DNA from: Neocallimastix lanati (nom. inval.)
Taxonomy: Eukaryota > Neocallimastigomycota > Neocallimastigomycetes > Neocallimastigales > Neocallimastigaceae
DNA: 60,000 nucleotides
Direction of reading: 5' to 3'
NCBI GenBank assembly: GCA_016946835.1
Contig: JACVTC010000008.1
Span: forward strand, 1,680,001 to 1,740,000
Made by a program: the position numbers and the translations under genes
The notes under the pieces: generated by a model
The model's database searches: none
The model's input: only the letters and a program-made list of their open reading frames with translations
Told to the model about the DNA's origin: nothing
Shown: positions 40,605 to 53,955 of the stretch, one piece after another
How positions within the stretch are numbered: the stretch's first letter is position 1
Layout of the letters: each line of letters starts with the position of its first letter

Positions 40605-42860
40605 ATGTTTAATTTATTTTTTTATTAAATAGATTCCAACATTCTCTGAAATAAACATAGAATTTGATACAATAATTGAAGTTATTATAAAAATTTTATT
40701 AAAAACGTGAAATACCACGATAATTATTGCAATCTGAAAGATCTCCTTTTTTTTGGAATTGATATTATAGAAAGTCGAATTCCACTCTTCAGGGAAATCA
40801 CCATTCCAGATTTTGTTAAATAATGAAAGTAAACATTTAGCACACTTAGAGTAGTGATCATCTGAAGAATCATTTTGATTATCAGATAAATCAGATTTAC
40901 TAAAGAAGGCTTTAAAAAAATTCAATCGGAATACCATCGGGTCCAGGAGCTTTATTATTTTTCATTTCAAGTACAGTGTTTTGAATTTCTTCCATAGTAA
41001 TAGAATCATTAATATCCCATGTAGGACTATTATTAGGATTAGTTCCAAATAAACTCTCCCAGTATTCATTATCCAAACTGTGTTGAGTAACATCAGAAGC
41101 TAGTTCACTGTAATGTTCAGCAAATCGATTTAATTGATCAGAATGAGAAAATAAAAAGTTACCCTGATTGTCCTTTAAAACACTTGACGAAATAGAATTA
41201 GAGTACATAGGGTGAGATAACTTCTTTAATTTTAACCAAGCACTCCTAGCATTTTTATTACGAAAATCATTACATGCAGATTCTATTGACTGATGAAATT
41301 GTTTTGATTTAATAGAAAACTTAATTGACCTGACTTTACCATATATATTTTTATACTCACGAAGCAAATTTAAAAATTCATCAAGGTTTTCAAGATTAGA
41401 ACCTAAAGAAAAATTTTTTGATTTCATAAAATGCAACATACTTTTCATGAGAAAGTTTCTTGATATAATAAGGGCAGTGGAAAGCTAAGCCTTTAAGATC
41501 ACAAGGAACTTCTAGCATGAACTTTATCACCAACTTTATTAGCTGTTTCTATAAATTTATTGACCATTTCATTAGAACTTATTTCTTTATTATCATCAAA
41601 TTCATTGAGAAGGATTGAGAAGTAGTTACTTGAGAATATTTCATTTTGCTTTTCATTACACATGCGTTGGGACCACTTGAATCTTCTAGAAGGAGTAGGA
41701 GCACGAAAACCTTCTGAGTCATCTTTCTTACAGGAAAGGATAAGAGGGAAGTGGTCAGATATATCATTGAATGTACTAAAAAACAGATACCTTATTAATG
41801 TATTCCTTCATTTTACAATTAAATAAAACATGATCAATACAAGACGATCTACTATCCCGAGCCCATGTGAAATCGAAACCTGATAAGTTTTTAGTGAACC
41901 ACTGATGTGATGATTTATTAAGTAAACTATCTAATTGAGATTTAGACATATTAAAGTCACCTACAAGAATAGAAGGTGTATTAGTATGTTTCTTTATCCA
42001 ATTAGTAATTTCTGAAAAGAAAAGGCATTCTTTCTTTCTTCCTTATGAGTGACTGTAGGAACATAAATATTACCAATAGTGCATTTAATTCCCCAAAAAG
42101 AAGTGATGTTGACAGAAATGATATACTTATATTCAAAAGGATCAGAAGAAAATGAACAAGAATGATGTACACTTATACTAAGACCTTTCATACCGGGTAT
42201 ATTTGGATTAGATTTTCGTAAAATTGAATTATAGTGACAAAGAAATGGGTAATTATTTGAATGAACATTAAGGTATTGGCTATTACCGACCTCTTGCAAG
42301 TGAATACAGATGGGTTTAAAAATTTCATTAAAGTATCTAATACCATCACGTTTTTCATCATTCCATCCATTACTGTTCCAACTGACACAAAGATTAAAGA
42401 ACTGAGAAGACGGTGAGTAAATACTACTATAAAGAAAATCTTTAACCATTGATTTAGTTTCAAAAGAAGAAAATTTGTTGTTAAATTTCTTAACTTCACT
42501 GAAAGTTCTGATTTTGTTGGTTTGGATCCAATTAATTTTATTGATTGGAAGGCAATGAATAAGAAGAAATAAAATATTTAGATAATAAGTGAGTTTATCA
42601 TAGTTTATCCTTAAAATGAAGTAATTTTCCATATTAGGTGTGTGTTTTTTTGTAATTCCATGAACTATTTCATTGCAATTGGAAATACGTTTACTAAAGA
42701 AATTCCCAAAGTTTACTAACAGACCATGATTGAAGATCATGAATAAAGATAAGAATGAAATCTTTATTCTGAATATCGTATCTTCGAAGGCCACGCCCCA
42801 AAACAGGTATAGTTGCTGAATTTGAAGAAGTATTATTCATTTCAAGAAAGCCTAAAAAAT
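40605..42860 (-). mobile_element. Non-LTR retrotransposon (LINE) piece B: endonuclease and start of RT
   Basis: Minus-strand order: a short N-terminal region starting near ATG 42842, then an apurinic-type endonuclease domain with its catalytic motifs (SWNSNGWNDEKRDG and LQEVG near 42290-42400, ILVGDFNMS near 41960, CIDHVLFN near 41830, ISDHFPLIL near 41750). A spacer follows, then the beginning of reverse transcriptase (NNKAPGPDGIPIEFF near 40930, KKGDLSDCNNYRGIS near 40720, FISENVGI near 40640). Stops and frameshifts break the frame at several points (for example near 42000, 41500, 40920 and 40750). The element ends abruptly at about 40605 against the copia remnant. RT motifs A to C (including the YxDD box) are absent. 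Confidence 0.85.
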
Positions 42861-43504
42861 AAAATAAAATAAAAGAAGAATAAAATAAAAAATAATAAAA
42901 ATAATAAAAAAAAATAGATAAAATTTTTTTTTTTTTTTTTTTTATATATATATTTATAACAAAATAAAAGAAAAATAAAAAAAAAAAAGGAAATTCCCTT
43001 TAAATAGTATATAAAAAAAATATTGATGTTGAATATATGAAAGCTTGAAATATATAATTGTTCTTGATGATTTAATAGTTTTTAGATTTTGTAAATAATT
43101 GACTTTATCCAGTATTACTGATATAATATTTATAAATTTACACAAGGGTTAGAAATTTATTGATACAAAATTACTTGTATATACTGTTAAAATGAATAAT
43201 CGTTTCTTTTTATCTTTTGACTGATTGTAATTTTTTCAATTAATAAAAAGCTTTAAGATGTTAAAAATTTTCTGTTGGGTAATCATAAATTAGATAAAAG
43301 TATATTTAAAAAAGAAAAATATTAATAGAGAAAGACTATAAAAAAGATTCCCATCTGTTAAATAATGTCTTAAAAACAAGCTTTGGAGTGAATCAATCTC
43401 CTACATTTCCATTTTACAATAGCTACATGAAAGTATAAATAATATTATAGAAAAATACATATACAAAATAATGCTAAAGTAAAAAATACAATAGATTCAT
43501 TACA

Positions 43505-43508
<4 letters not shown>
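42861..43508. other. AT-rich gap between two LINE pieces
   Basis: No gene seen. It has an AAAAT tract (42856-42890), a T run (about 42926-42943), and otherwise ordinary AT-rich sequence. It may be original host DNA, possibly including the 3' continuation of the host ORF broken at 45088, but nothing in it reads as coding. Confidence 0.45.
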
Positions 43509-43545
<37 letters not shown>

Positions 43546-45088
43546 GACAGGGAAGAGAATACACTTCCAAAACTTTATTAAATTTTATTTTAAAAAATAC
43601 ATGTAGGTGAAAAGTACATTTGAAATTAAAAATAAAAAATTAAAAATAAAAAAATAAAAAAGCTCGAAAATACTATGTATTTAGGCAAGTTGTACTATGC
43701 GGGAATTTTTCCCTTCCTAACAAATAAAAAAGAAATAAAACCTAGAAGTAACATCTTTAAAATAGATAGTGTGGTGTCCACTAAACTCTCCCCGGATTCA
43801 TCATTTATTGAACTACTAGGGCAAGATTCATCCTTCGTAGCAATAGATGCTGATCTTGTATTATCATTATGCCTTATTAGTACGACGTCGATGCTCTTGG
43901 ATAAGTTTGGTATTTTGCAATACCTATCAAATAATAGCTCAAACGAACTACTTATGATAGGTATTGCACTTGTTAAGAATTCCGCCAAGCCCACAATTTT
44001 TGGAACAGGTGACTCAGATGAACCTTTGAAAAGTAGTTCATTCAATTGTCTCTGTTCCCCACTATCGAAATGTAGCTCATTTAAAACTAAAGTCCCACCA
44101 AGAAGGAACAAATATATATAATGATTGATATAATCTTCAAAATTAGAAATAGAGTCATAGGAAGAAAGAGGATTAAACGCTCTAATCTTCCTATGGAATA
44201 AAACATAGAGATCATCGATGAAATTTAAAGAATTCCATCTAAAAGATGCAAGAGCATCGCATTTAAAAATCCAATGTTCAAAAGATTTTGTATCTTCGCC
44301 ACAACAGGGGCAATACTTGGGACAATCTTCTGAAACTCTACCCATTCTAATAGCAATAGTAGTATTGTATTTATAACCACAGCGTAAACGTATAATCCAC
44401 GAAAACCCTAAGTTGAATTGGGGATATTTTAAGCTAAGCATAATTATAGCTTTATTGTTTGAGAACTTATTACAATCGTAATTTTGACCTTTAATACCTT
44501 GAAATTTGGAAACTGATTTCCATTAACGTTCTAAAATATCGTCATATTTTTCACATTTATATTTTTTGATTTTTTTATACAGTGTTCTTGATTCTTTAGT
44601 CCAGGAATAATGATGCATTTTGGGAATAGATTTAATAAGATCCTTTATAATACAGTTTGATTTACTCCATTTTGCAAAAGATTTAATCTGTAAGGCTGCG
44701 CAGACACCAGCAATAGGAGGAATGCTTAGATCTCGAGATAAAGCATAAGTACTCATAGTAGAGTTATGTCTAATATAGTCATTGTCTTCTGAAATTGTTT
44801 TACCATTTTTAGAGAAGGAGCCGATACACCAAAATAGATCAGTATTAATTAATGTTTGAATTCTGGCCGTTCTAGATTTGTTTGAACCAAGTAAAGGAGA
44901 ATAATAAATTACTTTACTAATAACAAAGGATTGAAGAACTTTTTTCTTGTATGCAATAGGGATAAGTTTATTTGAGAAGAAATGTGTAAATGAAAGAAGG
45001 GATTTTCTAACTTTAAAATGCATGTGAGATATAATGTGTTCTAATAAGAGATCATCAGAAAAAGGAATACCAAGATAAATATAACTAG
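43509..45088 (-). mobile_element. 5'-truncated LINE piece A: RT C-terminus, zinc knuckle, poly(A) tail
   Basis: On the minus strand the element starts inside RT (YIYLGIPFSDDLLLEHIISH, near 45030-45085) and continues through a thumb-like region (KKVLQSFVISKVIYYSPLLG). A CX2CX8HX4C zinc knuckle follows (CPCCGEDTKSFEHWIFKC near 44270-44320), then a C-terminal region, then a 3' UTR ending in a poly(A) tract at 43509-43542 (T on the plus strand). Abrupt 5' truncation plus a poly(A) 3' end is the product expected of target-primed reverse transcription. Open pieces are 44523-45023 and 43695-44441. No clear target-site duplication was found. Confidence 0.85.
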
Positions 45089-45298
45089 ATTAACCATAGA
45101 ATCGTCATCAAACATGAATAATGAAGGACTTTGCGGTCGTACATTCATAAAACTTTGAAGTGGAGTAGACGGTGGTGTATATGTATTAATAGGAAATGCA
45201 TTTTCAAATTCCTCTTTATATTCCTCTCTAATATCAGTCCAAATTACATTGGATTCATTTGGTGGACACCATTTAAAATTTTTAGCTTCACATGACAT
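45041..45298 (-). pseudogene. Host ORF interrupted by LINE insertion
   Basis: The frame from the ATG at 45298 reads about 69 codons of non-transposon protein (MSCEAKNFKWCPPNESNVIW, then an acidic segment, then PPSTPLQSFMNVRPQSPSLF and MFDDDSMV). It then crosses the LINE junction near 45088 into the wrong frame of the element and stops at 45041. It may be the start of a separate gene or a lost last exon of the gene at 45680-47855; I could not find splice sites that join the two in frame. No family recognised. It resembles low-complexity regulatory proteins with SP/TP sites. Confidence 0.5.
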
Positions 45299-45317
45299 GT
45301 TAATTGATATGCGGGAC

Positions 45318-45679
45318 TTTTATGTGCAATAATTTATAAGCAGTGGATTTTTAAAATAATGGTAGTTTAGTAAATTTTATTAATAAAATTATATTATTCG
45401 TACAAATAAAATAATAATTCTAATTCCTAAAAATTTACAAGAGAGTTCTCTATTTCTAATATAAATAATTTAATTTTAAGAAATAGGTAATATATTAATT
45501 ATATATTCTAATATATAGAACTATATAAATTTTATATGAAATAAAGTATTATAATTATTATAATTATAATAATACATATTGAAATAAAATAAAATAAAAT
45601 AATTATTATCAAAAAGATATAAATTTAATATTTAATAATTATTATTAAATATACAAATATGTTACTACACATATTTGTT
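45318..45679. other. Short AT-rich gap
   Basis: I see nothing but AT-rich simple sequence between the interrupted ORF and the stop of the 45680-47855 gene. Confidence 0.5.
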
Positions 45680-45807
45680 TTATATCATAATTAATAATTG
45701 ATAGGTGTTTTCATTTTTACTATTATATTGTATATCTTTCTTTTTTACTAGATTAAAATCAAAATTGGCTGAAAAGGTTCTACCTCTTGGAGTCTTTAAT
45801 TTTTCTG

Positions 45808-45842
<35 letters not shown>

Positions 45843-47855
45843 ATAATAATAATAATAATTAATAACATAAGCAAAAATGTATAGAAAATTTAAATGATAT
45901 TTGATTATAAATATTTATATTTATATTTATATTTTATAATTACCAATTGTTTTAACATATCCCTTTTCATGTTTTAATGAATTTTCCCTTATTCTATCAA
46001 TTTGTAAATATGGAGCATTAGCATCTCTACTCTAATGTTTACATATATGTATTAATACAATTATTTCGTTTTCAACAAATACATTAAAATTATTATAAAT
46101 ATATAAAAAGATTAATAATCAAATATTTAATTTAAAATTTCAAACATTATTATTATTATTTATTATTTATTAATAAATACTACTCTTTCTATTATTATTT
46201 ATTACTTTTATTGATTATTCAATTATTTATTATTTATTATTTTTATTGATTATTCAATTATTTATTATTTATTATTTTTATTGATTATTCAGTTATTTAT
46301 TATTTATTTATAAATACTATTTCTATTATTATTTATTATTTTTATTTATTATTCAATTATATATTATTTATTATTTATTAAAAAATACATTTTTCTATTA
46401 TTATTATTATTATTATTTATTACTTATTATTTATTATTTTATTATTAATACTTTATTCACTTTTATTACTTCACTATCTATTTTATTCTATTTTATAATT
46501 AATGATTTACTCTTTTTTCATTATTTTGTTATTTATTTTATTTTATTGGAATTTATTTTATTTATTAATTTAAATATAAAAAAATCAATAATTATAGTTA
46601 CCAATGATCTATCTCTATTATCTATACTTTGTTTACGTGAAGAGGATGCCGAATTTTGTAATGGTGTCATTTGAATTTGAAGTTGATTTTGAAAAGAGGG
46701 AAATGGCTGATTTGGTGTTGATAAATTGGAAGAAGGAACATTTTTAAAAATTGGATATATACATGGTGAACTTGAAGAGAGAGCATAAAGTCTAGCAGGA
46801 TATGGAGGCTTTGGATCATCAGAAATCATATCATCATCAATAGCAAAAATCTCATCATTTTGTGGTGTTTGGTGAGCCAAATTTTTGAAATTTTTAGAAT
46901 TTGTTATATAATTATGCGAATTTACATTACTTATATTGTTAAATGAAAGACCTCTAGATCTTCTTCTTAAAGGAGGATTAGTGGTAAAATTAGAATATTT
47001 TCTCATATTACCTGCAATGGTTGTTACATTTGACATAGCACTATTGTTACTAATAAAACTATTATTAGATGTAAATGATGAAGAAATACTATTTGTTGCA
47101 AACATTGATGAACTCAAATTAGCTGTACTATTATTGTTATTATTAATGTTACTATTATTATTGTTATTAGTTATTGATTGATAAGAATTTGTGTTATTCA
47201 ATGGTTGATTATTTAAAGTTGTATTTGTTGCATTGGACTTTACTGATGCTGCCATATTTGCATATGATGATGAAGAATTTATAGTATTTTCATCATTTTC
47301 TAATGAAATTGAACAACGACTAATTCTACGAAGAGGTAAAGGATTTGGTATAGGTATTGGTCTTACAGAAGTTGTTGAAGATTGAGATAGTACTGCTGAT
47401 GACATAGAAAAAACTTGATCTTCATTATTATTTATTGCTATTTCATTATTGGCTTCAGATAAACAGCGACTTAATCTTCTCAAACTTGGTGTTATTCCAT
47501 TAACACTTTTTCTTTTTGGAACTCCTTCTTCTACATTATTTCTTATATTTCCATTTGTTGATGAATTATTTGATGGTGTTGCTAGTGTAGAAGATACTGA
47601 ATTATTATGTATATTATTATTTGTTGATGTTGGGGTAGAAGTTGAACTTTTAGAATGAATTGAAAGATTTTCAATTTCTTTTGGTTCACTGACAATACTT
47701 TTCCGAAGATGTGACTGAATATAGGTATTTTCCTCACTTTTCGTTGTTGTTGGTGTATTCGAATTATTTGTAAAAGCTGATAATGGATTTAATGGAGATA
47801 ATCTCCTTTCTATTTTACCTTCCAATCTTAATGGTCTTTGAAGTTTATGATCCAT
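45680..47855 (-). CDS. Unknown Asn/Ser-rich protein with repeated LRRxSR motifs, 3 exons
   Basis: Exons: 46602-47855, 45944-46031, 45680-45804, with GT-AG introns and consistent phase; 488 residues. I recognise no domain. The protein is mostly Asn/Ser/Thr-rich, probably disordered, but carries a motif three times: SLRRLSRCLSE, PLRRISRCSIS and PLRRRSRGLSF. Related pieces lie at the N-terminus (IERRLSPLNPLS) and in the last exon (TPRGRTFSANFDF). RRxS is the protein kinase A consensus, so these look like phosphorylation or 14-3-3 docking sites. Exon 2 encodes a charged helix-like segment (APYLQIDRIRENSLKHEKGY). An alternative donor at 45748 (CTA|GTAAAA) would drop the last 20 or so residues and splice further downstream. 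Cytosolic or nuclear by lack of a signal peptide. Function unknown. Confidence 0.75.
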
Positions 47856-47998
47856 TTTATTATCAATAAATTAATAATTTTTGAATTTATTTTGAAAAAA
47901 TAAAAAAACAATAAAAAATTGACTTTTTATCTATAAATAATTTTTATTAAAAATAATATATATTATTGTTTCAATTATGTTTTTTTTTTTTTTTTATC

Positions 47999-48036
<38 letters not shown>

Positions 48037-48915
48037 TTTTTTTATTCTTCTTTTTATTGTAATAATTTCGATTAAAATCAAAGAATATATAATGTTTAAT
48101 ATATAAATAAAATTTTTTATATATTTCTTTTTACTGTAATGATCTCGATTATATTGAAAATTATAATAAAGCCTTTGATGTGTACTTTTTAATTAATAAT
48201 GTTTGTGATGAATTCATTTATTACAAAAATTCTATAAAATTTATTGTTACTGTAATTTTAATTAATATATACTATACATACTTCTTAAATTGTTAACTTT
48301 TTATTTTAATAATATTATCTTATTACATAGAATGAATACTACTGAAAGTATTTATAAAAGTATTTAAAAATTTTTCAATATCTCATAATGTTTTTTTTTT
48401 TTTTCTGTATTTCTTTTTTTTTTTTTTTTTTTAATATAAAAAAAAAAAAAAATAGCTTATATATTTCAAATATAATATAGCTAAAAAAATTGAGTATAAA
48501 TTAACTAAGAAAAAAAATAAATTTATATATATATATACACATCAAAGTTATGTTTTCATGTTATGTATATTGTATATTTGTGAAATAAAGTTGAATTCAT
48601 TAAATATATATCAAACTAATTCTTCTTCTTATATAAATTTGTTGATAAAATAAAAACTAAATTGCTGAAACTATCAAAATAAAATTTTTATTAATATAAC
48701 TAGAAACTTTAGGAATAGCATTCATTCCTAAATAGAAGGTTGGGTCACTATAGTTTGGAGGAGATTGGAAGTTCATTGGTTTTATAACCATTTGTATTAA
48801 TTTAAAAGCCATTTTATTAAGAATAATAAAGTGCTAGTAACTCTTTATCATAAAATAGATTAATAAAATTGACATAACTATAAACCATAAATTCCTGACT
48901 CTTAACAATAATAAT

Positions 48916-48961
<46 letters not shown>

Positions 48962-49494
48962 CACATAACTTTATTATTTAATTTTTTTTTAACAATTTTT
49001 TATTTCTTTTTATTTTATTTTACTTCTTATTTCCTGTTTTTTAGCTTTTATTTTTTTTATTTTTTTATTTTTTTACTTTTTTTTAATTTTTATTTTAAAA
49101 TTTTATATTAAATACTATTAAATGAGAAATAAAAAAATTATTATGATAATAATAATTAAAATAAAAGAAATTGGCTATTACAAAGAAAATAAATAAATTA
49201 ATAAAAATAAATATATATATAAAAAATATACAATAATATATTTTTTATCTTTATTATATATATTATTACTATATGTATACTATATATCAATTTATCATTA
49301 ATAATAATAAATAATATATAATATATAATAATTTATAAAAAATAACTGTCTATTAAGAAAAAAAAATAATAATAATAAAAAAATAAAAATAAAAATAATA
49401 AAAAACCAAATAAAAAATATGAAAATTAAATGTTAAGAAATATATATATATATATATACAAAAGAAACTATATTTGAATTTTAAAAAAATTTTA

Positions 49495-49528
<34 letters not shown>

Positions 49529-49784
49529 TTTATCTAAAACTTTTATTTCTTTTTTTTTTTTATGTATATATTTCTATAATAAATATATATATATATATAT
49601 ATATATACGTATTTATAAGTTCTAAAAAAAAAAATATTGTAGATAAAAGAAAAAATAAAAAAATAAAAAAAAAATTTTTTTTTTTTTTTTACTTTTTTTC
49701 CTTTCCTTCTTATTTTAATTCAAAAAAATAATAATAATAATAATAATAAAAATAAAAATAAAAAAGTAATAAAAAAATATTTTT

Positions 49785-49817
<33 letters not shown>

Positions 49818-49880
49818 TTAATATTAATATTTTTTTTTAAAAAAAAAAAATAATAATAAAAAATTGCTACCCATTTATTA
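47856..49880. other. Intergenic, low complexity
   Basis: No gene is supported. Features are an A run (48004-48033), A run followed by a CA dinucleotide repeat (about 48921-48965; the only clear CA repeat of the window), T runs at 49784-49815 and TA repeats. About 48690-48800 is slightly less AT-rich (CATTCATTCCTAAATAGAAG and GGTTGGGTCACTATAGTTTG) but has no open frame worth reporting. Confidence 0.5.
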
Positions 49881-51695
49881 TTATGACTTACAACTACCAT
49901 ATTTAGATTGACAACCTCTATCTAAACTACAATATTTACTACCAGTACCACAATAACCATATTTACTACAACATTGACCAGATGGACATTTACCATATTT
50001 ACTACCACATCTACTTTCTTTTGAGGTACTACTACTACTATTAGATGAACTACCATACTTTTTTTTATAAGCTTCAGTTTTTTCACTTAAGAAATCATTA
50101 TCGACATCTTTGTAACTTTTTTTACTTGGATCATTTCTATAGATGGTAAAACTATCGAAAACTTTAGAACTAGAATTAATTCTTAAAAATTCACAGTAGG
50201 CCTTTTTATTATTACCACCAACATTAAATTTACAGTTTAAGGTACCAAATTTCTTTGCATTTTCACCGCTACTACCTTTAGAAAATTTCTTTTGCCAATG
50301 AGAGTAATCCTTATATTTACCACTTTCGGAATAAATTTCATAGCCACCAACAGCACTTAAAATATTAAGAGTAGCACCTTTACGAATTTGAACAATATTA
50401 CTAGAAGTTTTATAATCGTAGGAATCAACTTTTGGATAACTAAATTTAGACATAACATGTGTTCTAGCATAAACATGGTCATGAGCAGAAAAGATAAGAG
50501 CACCATACTCTTTACAAACGTCATAGAAACTTTCTCCTTTTTCTGAAACAATATTTTCATCAGAAGGATATTTACCAGTATGATAGTAACCATCATAATA
50601 ATGCCAAGCACAAATTTTCCAATCCTCTTTACTAGATGATAATTGGTTTTTTAAGAATTTAAGTTGTTCCTCTCTCTTTTCATCCTTACTAATAGCTGGT
50701 GATAAACCAATGATTCTCTATATATATATATTTATTATTAATTTCATTATTTATAATAAATATCATATTGAAAATAGACATCATTATTATTTTAATTTTA
50801 TTTCCATTTTTATTTTTTAAATTAATTTTATTAGATATATATGAAAATAAAATATAAATAATTTGATAATAAGAATAATTAAAATATAATTAACAAATAA
50901 AAATTTTTAATTTATTAGCAAAATAAAATATATAAAAATATATCTTTATAAATTTTATAACATTTATATATTTATAATCAATTTATAAGTAATAATATTA
51001 TTTATAATTGAAATATTTACCATATTTCTATAAGAACAAGACCACATAGTTTTTTTTGAAGAAAATGTACAATAAGTACTTTTATTCTTACTATTTGTCA
51101 TTTGATAATGAATATTATTAACGTATTGATAATATTTACTTTCATTACATTCTTGTTTAGTTTCATGATTACCTAAAATACCAAAAAATTTGTAACTACG
51201 ATTGTATTTTAAAATATTATCGAAATAACTATCAGGTTTACATTCATAGTCATAATCTCCTAGATGTAAAAGAGCATCAAATTTTGCTAAATTCATAACT
51301 TGAGTAGCTTCCTTTCCAGTACCACTAAACGAGTATAATTATATATATATATATATATTTTTCATTTTTTTTTTTTTTTTTTTGAATAATTAATAAATAT
51401 ATATATTTTTTTTTCATTGTTAAAATTTAATCAATTACTTTCAGTAGTAATAAAAATATATTTATCACTATTATTTTCGTTTAATAATAAAACACCATAA
51501 AAAAAAATTCAAATAGATAATATAAAATAAAATTTATGATTCTTACGTATCACCATGAATTGTCATAGTAAATTCATCTGTACCATAACTGAAATTATCT
51601 AAATCCTTTTGACTAACACTACTTGCATGACTTTTTGAAAATTGATTTAACGCAACGAATAGAAAGTTTAATAAATATTTTTTATTGAATTTCAT
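49881..51695 (-). CDS. Secreted purple-acid-type metallophosphatase with C-terminal chitin-binding CBM18, 3 exons
   Basis: Exons: 51547-51695, 51021-51324, 49881-50717; GT-AG introns, phases consistent; 429 residues. The N-terminus (MKFNKKYLLNFLFVALNQFS, then KSHA) is a signal peptide. The calcineurin-like phosphoesterase core shows metal-ligand motifs in order: GDTG (split by intron 1), LHLGDYDYE, GILGNHE, WHYYDGYYHTG and FSAHDHVYAR. This order fits tartrate-resistant (purple) acid phosphatases. After a Ser-rich linker, residues ~387-429 form a hevein-type CBM18 with eight cysteines (RCGSKYGKCPSGQCCSKYGY, then CGTGSKYC...GC...SC). It probably acts outside the cell on phosphate esters while bound to chitin, perhaps of the fungus's own wall. 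CBM18 fusions are common in anaerobic fungi. Substrate is unknown. Confidence 0.92.
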
Positions 51696-52112
51696 TTTTG
51701 AATATGTTTTTTCTTTTTCTGTTACTGAAATTATCTTTTTTTTTTGATATATATTACTTTTTTTATCTTTTATCTTTTCCTTTACAAATTATAATTTGAT
51801 AAGAAAAAAAAAAACTATTTATAACTATAATTATTAAATTAAAAAATTTTTGTGTAAATTTCACTTATATTTAATAAAAATTAATTTTATATAAATAGAA
51901 TAAATTTTACTTGAAAATAAAAATAAATCTATAATATATATTTATAAAATTTAAATAATAATTTTAATCAAATATAATTAATAAATTATATATGTTTTAT
52001 AATTAAAATGTTAAGTTTAGAATTAAAATAAAATTTTTTAATAAAAACGTATTGGGGAAAATTGATTTGTATTTATACTTTTTTTATTACACTTATTTAT
52101 TTATCTATCTAT

Positions 52113-52159
<47 letters not shown>

Positions 52160-53517
52160 TTAAATGAATACAATGATTAATTTAAATCAAATATATTAAA
52201 AGTAAAGATTATTTAAATATTACTATATTTGTTAATATAAAAAAAAAGGTATAATAATTAAAATTTAGAAATATATTAGATTAACATATATTTTAATCAT
52301 GTCATATATTATAATATTATTATTAATATATTTATACATAAATTAATATCATTTTTAAATATATTAATTTATAATCATCACTAATAACAACTTATTTTTT
52401 TTATATTGAAAAATTTTATTGAAAAATTTTATTTAAAAAATTTTATTTAAAAAATTTTATTTATAATTAATTAATAATATAATAGAATATAATAATTTAA
52501 AATAAATTGAAAACATAAAAATGGAAGATACATACATAAAAAAAAATTTTTTTTTTATTAAATATTAACAATACTAAAAAATAAAATAAAATAAAATAAA
52601 AAAAAAATAAAAAATTACTTTTTGACTAATTTTTTTTTTCATTTTTACATTTTTATTTTTACATTTCATTATATTTTTATTATTTATTATTTAAAATATT
52701 TAAAACTTAAATATATTAAAATAAAAATATTATAAAATAATAGGCATATTAAATCATTAAATAAATATATTATTTATATTTATAATATTTTAAAAAATAG
52801 ACGTCTTTTTTATTCTTATTTGTTTTCCTTTTCCATTATTTAAATATAAAATATTCAATATCTTCTGCTTAGTTAATAATTATACAACATAATAATGATA
52901 AAGTATGTCTTTTTTTTTTTATTATTATTATTATACTAAATAAATAATGTGTATCAATGAAATCTTTATATTTTATTATATTAGATGCTTGTAAAATGTA
53001 AAAAAAAAAAATATTTTTTCTTAGTCCTACATGTAACTATAAAAATTTAATTAGATTAAACATGAAATGTATACATTAATGTAATGTATACAATACAATT
53101 CCTATTAAAATCTTTTTTTTTTTTGTTGTTGTATGATGAATTATTAATAATATTTATATAAATTTTTTTTTTTTCATTTATATCAAATATTTTTATATCT
53201 ACATAATTAAATTAATATTATTATTTATTATTTATTATTATTATTATTATTATTAAAATTATTCATTATTATTATTTTGATTCGTAATTAAAAAAAAAAT
53301 TGTGTATCAATTTTTTCGTTGATTAATTTCTAATTGTTCAAATAAAGATAATAAATAATCATATATAAATAAATTGAAAGTAATATATTATACTATATTT
53401 TTATTATAGATATGAATAAATTTTATATATATTAAAATCAAATATATTTCGTTTAGATTTCAATTTATACTTTCTTTAATTATCAAATAAATATCCCCAT
53501 AAAAATTTAATAGTTTA

Positions 53518-53560
<43 letters not shown>

Positions 53561-53792
53561 TGAAATAATAAATATAGCATTGTTATTATTATTATTATTA
53601 TTTATAACCAAAAAGAAATGAAAAGAAATGAAAAGAAATGAAAAAAAAAGGAAAAGAAAAGAAAAAAATGGTTTAAATTCTAAAATCTCAATCAACAAAT
53701 ATACATATATTTTATTATAATATAAAATAAACTTTTAATAGCTTTACAGTTTATTCAATTGTAATGCTATAATTTTAAGTATAAATGAGACC

Positions 53793-53827
<35 letters not shown>

Positions 53828-53910
53828 GGCAGTTTTTTAAGTTAACTTTAAAAAAAAAAAAATTAAAAAATTATTATTTCTTTTTTTTACTTATTTTTAA
53901 ATTCCGATTT

Positions 53911-53955
<45 letters not shown>

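Noticed and set aside
42188-42499. 103-codon minus-strand ORF overlapping the LINE endonuclease
   Set aside because: A different frame of the same segment; the frame with SWNSNGW and LQEVG is the real one.
43675-44121. 148-codon plus-strand ORF
   Set aside because: It is the antisense shadow of LINE piece A, whose minus-strand frame carries the zinc knuckle.
46936-47658. Leu-rich plus-strand ORFs
   Set aside because: Shadows of the Asn/Ser-rich exon at 46602-47855 on the other strand.
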